This document shows, one piece after another, positions 1 through 5,328 of a DNA stretch of 6,551 bases. The translations under genes were made by a program, and so were the position numbers. Source of the DNA: JBCCOW01 sp038749105 (GTDB lineage: Bacteria > Planctomycetota > Phycisphaerae > Phycisphaerales > Phycisphaeraceae); NCBI GenBank assembly GCA_038749105.1, contig JBCDIM010000116.1, forward strand, positions 1 through 6,551, in the 5' to 3' direction. The stretch's first letter is position 1. Every line of letters begins with the position of its first letter. The notes beneath the pieces were generated by a model, which was not told where the DNA came from, did no database searches, and worked only from the letters and a program-made list of their open reading frames with translations.

Positions 1-278
1 CCTACTTCATGCCCGATGAAGACGGCTTCGTCACCGTCGGCATCCTCTGGCTGCCCGGCTCGGTCACGGTCTACACCAACGGCGTGCCCACCTCCGGCTG
101 GACCAACCCGCGGATCTGCAGCGTCCGGTCCTACATCAAGTTCACCGCCGTCTCCGGGGGCTGGGACAACGACCCGATCGACGACAGCCAGCTCCCCGCC
201 GACTTCGTCATCGACTACGTCCGCGTCTGGCAGCGGGCCGACCTGAAGCTGGAGACCGACGGTCCGCAGGACCCGTGA
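1..278 (+). CDS. GH16-family glycoside hydrolase, C-terminal fragment (5' end outside window)
   Basis: The reading frame is open from base 3 and ends at the TGA at 276-278, giving 91 visible residues. The fragment matches the last strands of the GH16 jelly-roll fold (laminarinases, agarases, carrageenases and relatives). It has WLPGSVTVYTNG (the usual W-x-P-G-x-(I/V)-x-x-Y-x-(D/N)-G strand), a GGWDND loop, then DDSQLPADF leading into the hallmark DYVRVWQR strand near the C-terminus. After that only about 13 polar residues remain, so this gene has no extra C-terminal carbohydrate-binding module or sorting domain. The catalytic ExDxxE segment and any signal peptide lie upstream of the window, so activity and secretion cannot be checked. 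GH16 enzymes are normally secreted endo-hydrolases of beta-1,3/1,4-glucans or galactans; here the substrate is unknown. An internal ATG at base 9 is only a methionine within the fold, not a start. Another concanavalin-like beta-sandwich protein is the main alternative. Confidence 0.8.
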   Translation, partial: YFMPDEDGFVTVGILWLPGSVTVYTNGVPTSGWTNPRICSVRSYIKFTAVSGGWDNDPIDDSQLPADFVIDYVRVWQRADLKLETDGPQDP

Positions 279-303
279 TCCGAGGGGGCCGTGATCCGGG
301 GGG
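273..303. repeat. 16-bp tandem direct duplication across the GH16 stop codon
   Basis: CCGTGATCCG occurs at 273-282 and again at 289-298. The copies are followed by AGGGGG and GGGGG respectively, so the unit is a 16-bp tandem duplication with the second copy one base shorter. The first copy contains the TGA stop of the GH16 gene; the second TGA is in another frame. The likely origin is replication slippage in a G-rich stretch. No function is evident. Confidence 0.6.
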
Positions 304-323
304 CCGCTTGGCGTCAAGCGGTC
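302..323. promoter_or_regulatory. Palindrome with central CG upstream of the FAD gene (possible operator or leader hairpin)
   Basis: CCGCTTG at 304-310 is the exact reverse complement of CAAGCGG at 315-321, separated by GCGT. Outside these arms, 303/322 could pair as G-U and 302/323 as G-C. Read as a DNA dyad, the centre is a CG step at 312-313 and the arms contain TTG...CAA. An even dyad with a central CG resembles operators bound by LacI-type sugar regulators (knowledge of that family, not a match to a known site). It lies 30 bp upstream of the FAD start codon, suitable for repression of the downstream genes. As RNA it would form a stable stem of 7-9 bp, but no T-run follows, so it is a poor intrinsic terminator. 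The dyad is visible in the sequence; its role is a guess. Confidence 0.4.
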
Positions 324-338
324 ATCGCGCGGAGCAAC

Positions 339-342
339 AGGA
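339..342 (+). promoter_or_regulatory. Shine-Dalgarno AGGA for the tandem FAD gene
   Basis: AGGA ends 9 bases before the ATG at 352, which is good spacing and supports that start. In-frame ATGs at 361 (residue 4) and 373 (residue 8) sit farther from it and are less likely. A second purine patch, GGAG at 331-334, is too far upstream. Confidence 0.6.
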
Positions 343-351
343 CAGACAAGC

Positions 352-3333
352 ATGACCGTGATGAACCAGCAGATGAACGTACCGCTTATCGACCGTGTGG
401 ATTGGCTAATCACCGGCGGGTCGGCCGCGGGTGTGGCCGCGGCGGTCGCGTTGGCCGAAGCGGGCCAAACGGTGATGGTTGCCGCACCCCGCAGCTACCT
501 GGGTGAGGACATCGCGGGGGCCTTCCGCTACTGGGACCGTGTCGAACCGGACCATGACACGCCGTTGGGTCGTCGGCTCTTCGGAGCCGATTGCCCGCCC
601 ACACCTATGCAGGTGAAACTCTCGCTGGAACGGGCACTGCTTGAGGCCGGGGTCCGCGTGGTGCTGACCACCTGCCCGACCGGTCTGATCTGTGACGAGC
701 AAGGACGAGCCCGCGGCGTCGTGCTCGCCAACCGGGCGGGTCAGCAGGCGGTGCTGGCCGGCGGCCTGATCGATGCGTCGATGGATGGCGAACTCAGCCG
801 GATCGCCGGGCATCCGGGTTTCACGCCGACCGGCAAGCAGGACGTCACGCACGTCACGCTTTGTCACGAGGCGGGGGCCGCCGCCCCGGGGATCGCTGCC
901 GAGGACCTGCCCGGGTTTTCGGGTTTGGTCAACGACAAGCCCTTTGTCCTGTCTGCACGCCGGTACCGGCTGACCGTCGACTTCGGTGATGGCTCCGCGT
1001 CGGCATGGGCCCGCGCTCAAGCCGAGGTGACCCGTCGCTGCTGGGTGCCGCAGGAATACCTGCACCAGGAGACCCTTGAGTTTGTTTCGCCGCCCAGCAA
1101 GAACGCCGATGAGGCCGACGCCATCGAGCAATGGCCCGCCGACCACTTCGAGTTACAGCCGGGCGTGTACACGCTGAGCCCGCGCGGAGCGACGCCGGCC
1201 ACGGCGATCAATACGATGCGGCGCCCATGTGTCGCACTCTGGCTCGGTGGTCGGCTGGGGTCCGCGATCGCGCGGCGGCAGACCGTACCGGTTGAGCCCA
1301 CAAGCAGTCTGCGTGTCCGCTGTGCCGGCAGTCAGCCGGTCGACACCGGTGAGCTCCGGACGCTCGCTTTCGCATTGAGGCCTTCGGCGACCCCGCCCGA
1401 AACGCTCACGCTCGGTTCCGCCGGCGTCCCCAAGCTCGGGCGCTACGGCGTGCTTGTCATCGGGGGTGGCACCGGCGGCGCACCCGCCGCGATCGCTGCC
1501 GCACAGGCGGGTGCCTCCGTCGGACTGGTCGAAACGGGGCCGGCCCTCGGCGGGGTCGGAACCCTGGGCCAGATCACCAAGTACTGGTTCGGCAACCGCG
1601 ACGGCTTCACCCGAACCATCGACGAGGGCGTCCGGTCGATGGAGTATCGAGAGCAATTCAAGAAGGCGGACGGGTCGTGGTCCGTCTCCGCCAAGCAGGC
1701 GTGGTTCCACCGCCGCTGCCACGAGCTCGGCGTCACGATGTGGCTGGGCACACAGGCGGTCGGTCTGTGGATGGGAGGGAACCGGGTCAGAGGCGTGGTC
1801 ATCGCTGGGCCCAGGGGCATCGGGCTGATCGAGGCGGACGCGGTGATCGACGCGACCGGGGGTGCCGACCTCCCCGCTGCTGCGGGTGCGGAGACGGTCG
1901 TCGTTGGAGCAGACCACGCCGCGGTTCAAGGCACCGGGCTTGCCGGCATGGAACCCGGGCGCGAGTACCACAACTCGGACCACAGCTTCAGTGACGACAC
2001 CGATGTGGCCGACACAACCGCGTTTTTCATCAGCTCCCGTCGGAAGTTCGCCAACCACTTCGATGTGGGCCAGCTCATCGACTCCCGCGAGCGCCGGCAG
2101 ATCGTCGGCCGGCTTGTGTTGGACCCGGTCGACATCCTGTACAACCGTCGCTTCCCCGACACCATCTGCGTCGCGACCAGCAACTTCGACTCGCACGGCT
2201 ACACGACGCACCCGCTGTTTATGCTCGAAGCCCCGAGCAAGCGTCCGCTTTCCGCCGATGTGCCGTTCCGCTGCCTCATGCCCGAGGGTTTGCGGGGCAT
2301 GCTGGTGACCGGGCTGGCGGTGAGCGCCCACCGCGACGCGCTGCCCGTGATCCGCATGCAGGCCGACGTCCAGAACCAGGGCTACGCTGCGGGCTACGCC
2401 GCCGCGATGGCCAGCCAGCGCGGTGTTGATATCACCGAGATCGATGTCTCGGCCTTGCAGCGTCACCTCGTCGATATCGGCGCGCTGCCCGCACGGGTCC
2501 TGACCGATCGCGACTCCTTCCCCGTTGAAGATCACACGCTCGCTCACGCGGTCGCGCACGGCCTAGACGACCCCGCCAGCCTCGCGCTGATCCTGGCCGA
2601 CGCGCAGCGTGCCCGCCTCTACTTGCGGCGGGAGTACGACCAGGCGATCGCTCCCGATGTCCGGTTGCGTTACGCCTCGATACTGGCGTTTACCGGCGAT
2701 AACTACGGCGAAGCCACGCTCCTTGAGCATGTCCAATCCACGGCTTGGGACAAGGGCTGGAACTACCGCGGGATGGGACAGTTTGGCCGGTCACTGTCTT
2801 GTCTGGACGCCGACCTGATCGCGCTGGGCCAGGTGGGCAGACCCCGTGCCTGGAAAGCCTTGCTCGAGAAGGCCGATCAGCTTTGCCACCGGGCTGAGAC
2901 GACCGGTGCCTTGCCGGAGTTCTCGCATTGCCGGGCACTCGCCCACGCCTTCGAGGACCTCATGGCCCGGCACCCGGACCCGCGAGCGACCCAGGCGTTG
3001 TCGGGCGTGCTAGCCCTCACGGGCATGGCGGGGCACGCGTGGACCGAACTCGATCAGGTCTTGGGCGCATTGACCGACGACCCCAACGAGAACGGCGACC
3101 GCAATCGGGCATTGCGTGAGCTCTATCTCGCGCGAGCGATTTTTCGGTGCGGTGATCATGATGACCGGGGCCGCCGGACGCTCCAGGCCTACGCCAACGA
3201 CCTGCGGGGCCACTTCGCGCGACACGCTCGAGCCAACCTCGACCGCGGCCCCCTGTCCGCTGCTCCAACCTTCTCCCAGAAGATCGTCATCCCTCCCCGG
3301 CCAAGGCCTGCCGCTATCCTCGACCCCGCATGA
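352..3333 (+). CDS. Tandem FAD-dependent oxidoreductase (PF12831-like) with C-terminal helical domain
   Basis: This 993-residue protein carries two Rossmann dinucleotide-binding units. Unit 1 (about residues 17-46) has GGSAAG at 22-27 and ends in TVMVAAP, so it lacks both the middle Gly of GxGxxG and the usual acidic ribose-binding residue. SYLGEDIAG follows at 48-56, and a second FAD-contact-like segment, GLIDASMDGELSRIAG, at 138-153. Unit 2 is canonical: VLVIGGGTGG at 367-376 and Glu395 in GLVETG, then LGGVGTLGQITKYWFGN at 399-415, AVIDATGGADL at 497-507, and a closing FAD segment from GMLVTG (649-654) to IRMQADVQNQGYAAG (667-681). Residues from about 690 to 960 are helix-rich and HEAT-like. 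The N-terminal hydrophobic stretch is the Rossmann strand-helix, not a signal peptide, so the enzyme is probably cytoplasmic. Similar two-unit proteins recur near glycan genes in Planctomycetota and Verrucomicrobiota (recalled, not searched); their substrates are not established. A sugar or sugar-derived substrate is inferred from the neighbours. It overlaps the next gene by 4 bases. Confidence 0.85.
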   Translation: MTVMNQQMNVPLIDRVDWLITGGSAAGVAAAVALAEAGQTVMVAAPRSYLGEDIAGAFRYWDRVEPDHDTPLGRRLFGADCPPTPMQVKLSLERALLEAGVRVVLTTCPTGLICDEQGRARGVVLANRAGQQAVLAGGLIDASMDGELSRIAGHPGFTPTGKQDVTHVTLCHEAGAAAPGIAAEDLPGFSGLVNDKPFVLSARRYRLTVDFGDGSASAWARAQAEVTRRCWVPQEYLHQETLEFVSPPSKNADEADAIEQWPADHFELQPGVYTLSPRGATPATAINTMRRPCVALWLGGRLGSAIARRQTVPVEPTSSLRVRCAGSQPVDTGELRTLAFALRPSATPPETLTLGSAGVPKLGRYGVLVIGGGTGGAPAAIAAAQAGASVGLVETGPALGGVGTLGQITKYWFGNRDGFTRTIDEGVRSMEYREQFKKADGSWSVSAKQAWFHRRCHELGVTMWLGTQAVGLWMGGNRVRGVVIAGPRGIGLIEADAVIDATGGADLPAAAGAETVVVGADHAAVQGTGLAGMEPGREYHNSDHSFSDDTDVADTTAFFISSRRKFANHFDVGQLIDSRERRQIVGRLVLDPVDILYNRRFPDTICVATSNFDSHGYTTHPLFMLEAPSKRPLSADVPFRCLMPEGLRGMLVTGLAVSAHRDALPVIRMQADVQNQGYAAGYAAAMASQRGVDITEIDVSALQRHLVDIGALPARVLTDRDSFPVEDHTLAHAVAHGLDDPASLALILADAQRARLYLRREYDQAIAPDVRLRYASILAFTGDNYGEATLLEHVQSTAWDKGWNYRGMGQFGRSLSCLDADLIALGQVGRPRAWKALLEKADQLCHRAETTGALPEFSHCRALAHAFEDLMARHPDPRATQALSGVLALTGMAGHAWTELDQVLGALTDDPNENGDRNRALRELYLARAIFRCGDHDDRGRRTLQAYANDLRGHFARHARANLDRGPLSAAPTFSQKIVIPPRPRPAAILDPA
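3330..3333 (+). promoter_or_regulatory. ATGA stop-start overlap (translational coupling site)
   Basis: The ATG at 3330-3332 of the glycosidase shares bases with the TGA at 3331-3333 of the FAD gene. The 20 bases upstream are C-rich with no purine Shine-Dalgarno, so initiation probably depends on ribosomes ending the FAD gene. The PFWFWN motif follows only 18 residues later, which fits this start. Confidence 0.75.
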
Positions 3334-5264
3334 ACGCACTGCCCGCCGGGTTTCTAAGTCCTCCCCGCGCGTTCAGCCTCGCCCCGTTCTGGTTCTGGAA
3401 CGACGACCTGGATGCCGATGAGATCTGCCGACAGATTGACGACTTCCACGACCACGGCGTCTACGCGTTCGTGATCCATCCGCGCGTCGGGCTGCCCGAA
3501 TCGCTCGGGTTCATGAGCGACGCCTTGCTCGGATACATGAGGGTGGCGGTCGAGCATGCCGCCTCGCGTGACATGTGGGTGATTCTTTACGACGAGGGCA
3601 TGTACCCCAGCGGATCGGCGGGGGGGCTGGTCGTGCAGTCCGATCCCGCACTGGCCTGCCGCGGGTTGGTCCGCGTACCGCTCCCAGAGGGTGAGCCGAT
3701 ACTCGAGCCGGGCCACCGTCTAGTCACCATCACAGGGGAGGGTTCCGCTCGTACCGCGATTGTCGATCGGCCGATCGACTCGTGGGTCCGGGGGCTCCAT
3801 TACATCCATCACGATGCCCCGCGAGAACCCGACCACGGACGACGCTTCGACCTCGGCCAAACACCCGGCCCGCCGGATACCGCCGAGACCCGGCCGCCGG
3901 CCGCGGATCTGCTCAACCCCGCGTCCACCGATGCGTTGATCCGGGTGGTGTATGACGGTTATGCCAACGCTCTGGGCGACCACTTCGGGTCGACCGTACA
4001 GGCGATCTTTACCGACGAGCCGATGCTTCTTGGCCGGGGAAATCCTTACAACGCTCGGCCGGGACAGTCGGAGGCGGTTGACTACGCCTGCCGCTGGTTC
4101 GGCCGAGACATCCGCAGCGAACTGCCGCTGCTCTGGGAAGACTCCCCCGAAGGCCGGCGGTTCTCTGAGCAGTACGACCGGGCGATCCGCGCCCGGCTTG
4201 AACAGACCTACTACCGACCGCTCTACGAATGGTGTGACGACCACGGCATCAACCTCACCGGGCACCCTGCCGACCCTGACGACCTCGGGATCGAGCGCTG
4301 GTTTCACTGGCCCGGACAGGACGTGATCTGTCATGAGGTCCGCCCGGGGCGGAGCGCAACCCGGGGCCGACCCTCCACGCAAGCGAAGGTCGTCGCGTCT
4401 TCCAAGGCCCATCATCAACGGCCCCGCAACGCGAACGAATACATGGGGGCCTACGGCCACCACGTGACCCGCGAGCTGATGGAGTGGGTGACAAACTGGT
4501 TGATCGTGCGTGGCTGCGACCTCTTGATCCCGCATGCGTTCTTTTACTCGGTCCGGGGTCCGCGGATCGACGAATGCCCCCCGCAGCTCGGGCCCAATAG
4601 CCCGCTGTGGCCTGACTTTCGGTCATACGCCGAGACCTGCCAGCGGCTGTGCTGGCTCAACGGGGTGGGCTGGCCCGTTGTGCCGGTCGCCGTGCTTGCA
4701 GAGAGCAATCAATGCCCGTCAGCGTCGGCCGAGGCATTACTCGCCAACCAGATCGACTTTCACTATTTGCAACGCGAGCTGCTGCAAGATGCAGAGCTTC
4801 GAGATGACGGTTTGTATGTTGGCGGCACGCGATATGAGGCAGTCGTCATCGAAGACTCCATCGCACCGTCCGCAGCACATCCGATTCTCAAGCATCTTCA
4901 TGAGTCAGAGCGTTTAATCGTGTGGGACCCAAATTCGTGTAAAGGCGATCAACGTGATGGCACAACTTGCAAAGACGCCGCCGAACTCGCCGTCGCCCTG
5001 GGACAGCTGGGCGTGCGAGACGTGCTGTGCAGCCCAGCCGCACCTTCGCTTCGTGCACGCCATGTGAAACTTGCTGACGGCGTGGAGATGAGCCAGTGGT
5101 ACATGCTTTGTAACGAGGGCGTGGATCGGGTCTGCACCACAATTTCGCTGGCGTCCGGCGCGGCATTTCACACGGTGGATCCCGTCACGCTAGAAATCGC
5201 GGACAGAACGAGCACGGCGACGATCGAACTCGATCCCGGTCAGTTGTTGCTCTTGCGGTGTTGA
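3330..5264 (+). CDS. GH106-like (alpha-L-rhamnosidase-like) glycoside hydrolase, uncharacterised branch
   Basis: The 644-residue product opens with features of the GH106 (PF17132) barrel: PFWFWNDDL at 19-27, EICRQIDDF at 31-39, HGVYAFVIHPRVGLPESLG at 42-60, and VILYDEGMYPSGSAGG at 84-99. IFTDEP at 226-231 places Asp229/Glu230 at a barrel strand end, a good catalytic candidate. NANEYMGAYG at 367-376 with Glu370 and LLIPHAFFYS at 398-407 are further candidate active-site strands. Residues about 450-545 look like the flavodoxin-like domain of such enzymes (VPVAVLAE, LLANQIDFHYLQRELL, YEAVVIEDS), followed by a short beta-rich tail (about 585-644). It is much shorter than classical GH106 enzymes (around 1,000 residues) and lacks their extra beta-domains. 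No signal peptide is visible, so cytoplasmic exo-action on an imported oligosaccharide is inferred. The ATG overlaps the FAD gene's stop as ATGA and has no good Shine-Dalgarno, pointing to translational coupling. Which sugar it removes is unknown; it could also be a GH-A clan enzyme of an unnumbered family. Confidence 0.65.
   Translation: MNALPAGFLSPPRAFSLAPFWFWNDDLDADEICRQIDDFHDHGVYAFVIHPRVGLPESLGFMSDALLGYMRVAVEHAASRDMWVILYDEGMYPSGSAGGLVVQSDPALACRGLVRVPLPEGEPILEPGHRLVTITGEGSARTAIVDRPIDSWVRGLHYIHHDAPREPDHGRRFDLGQTPGPPDTAETRPPAADLLNPASTDALIRVVYDGYANALGDHFGSTVQAIFTDEPMLLGRGNPYNARPGQSEAVDYACRWFGRDIRSELPLLWEDSPEGRRFSEQYDRAIRARLEQTYYRPLYEWCDDHGINLTGHPADPDDLGIERWFHWPGQDVICHEVRPGRSATRGRPSTQAKVVASSKAHHQRPRNANEYMGAYGHHVTRELMEWVTNWLIVRGCDLLIPHAFFYSVRGPRIDECPPQLGPNSPLWPDFRSYAETCQRLCWLNGVGWPVVPVAVLAESNQCPSASAEALLANQIDFHYLQRELLQDAELRDDGLYVGGTRYEAVVIEDSIAPSAAHPILKHLHESERLIVWDPNSCKGDQRDGTTCKDAAELAVALGQLGVRDVLCSPAAPSLRARHVKLADGVEMSQWYMLCNEGVDRVCTTISLASGAAFHTVDPVTLEIADRTSTATIELDPGQLLLLRC
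4741..4980. other. Local low-GC segment inside the glycosidase gene
   Basis: Hand counts give 125 G/C in these 240 bases (52%), against 42/60 (70%) at 4621-4680 and 44/60 (73%) at 4981-5040. The segment encodes about residues 471-550, the flavodoxin-like part of the glycosidase. The reading frame stays intact, and AT-ending or AT-rich codons that are rare elsewhere in the gene appear here (for example TTA for Leu529, with another TTA just upstream at Leu470). A relaxed or recently recombined stretch is possible, as is simple composition noise. Confidence 0.55.
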
Positions 5265-5314
5265 TGACATCAGGTATCTCACACGCAAGCCGAACCCAGC
5301 CAACCGAAAAACCC

Positions 5315-5318
5315 AGGA
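5315..5318 (+). promoter_or_regulatory. Shine-Dalgarno AGGA for the sulfatase gene
   Basis: AGGA ends 10 bases before the ATG at 5329 and supports that start. The rest of the 64-bp gap (5265-5328) holds no clear promoter pair, hairpin or T-run, so the sulfatase is probably transcribed with the genes before it. Confidence 0.55.
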
Positions 5319-5328
5319 CGTATCGCCC

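Noticed and set aside
302..323. Rho-independent terminator for the GH16 gene
   Set aside because: The stem is good, but no T-run follows (the next bases are GC-rich), so I listed it as a palindrome of unknown role instead.
308..340. Sigma-70-type promoter beginning with TTGGCG at 308-313
   Set aside because: There is no AT-rich -10 hexamer at suitable spacing; the bases 16-18 downstream are GGAGCA-like.
291..506. Small + strand frame overlapping the start of the FAD gene
   Set aside because: It has no Shine-Dalgarno at its ATG/GTG region, overlaps the FAD coding start in another frame, and has an Arg/Gly-rich composition typical of shadow frames.
1153..2559. Long - strand open frame (468 codons) opposite the FAD gene
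   Set aside because: It lies wholly within the FAD gene, its translation is rich in Arg/Gly/His/Asp with no recognisable motif, and long antisense frames are expected in high-GC coding DNA. The + strand frame has clear FAD motifs across the same bases.
3720..4535. - strand open frame (271 codons) opposite the glycosidase
   Set aside because: It is a shadow of the + strand gene, which carries the conserved TDEP and NANEYMGAYG segments here; the antisense product has no recognisable domain.
5265..5328. Independent promoter or terminator between glycosidase and sulfatase
   Set aside because: Only a Shine-Dalgarno and a repeated AACCCAG heptamer are visible; no paired -35/-10, no hairpin and no T-run.
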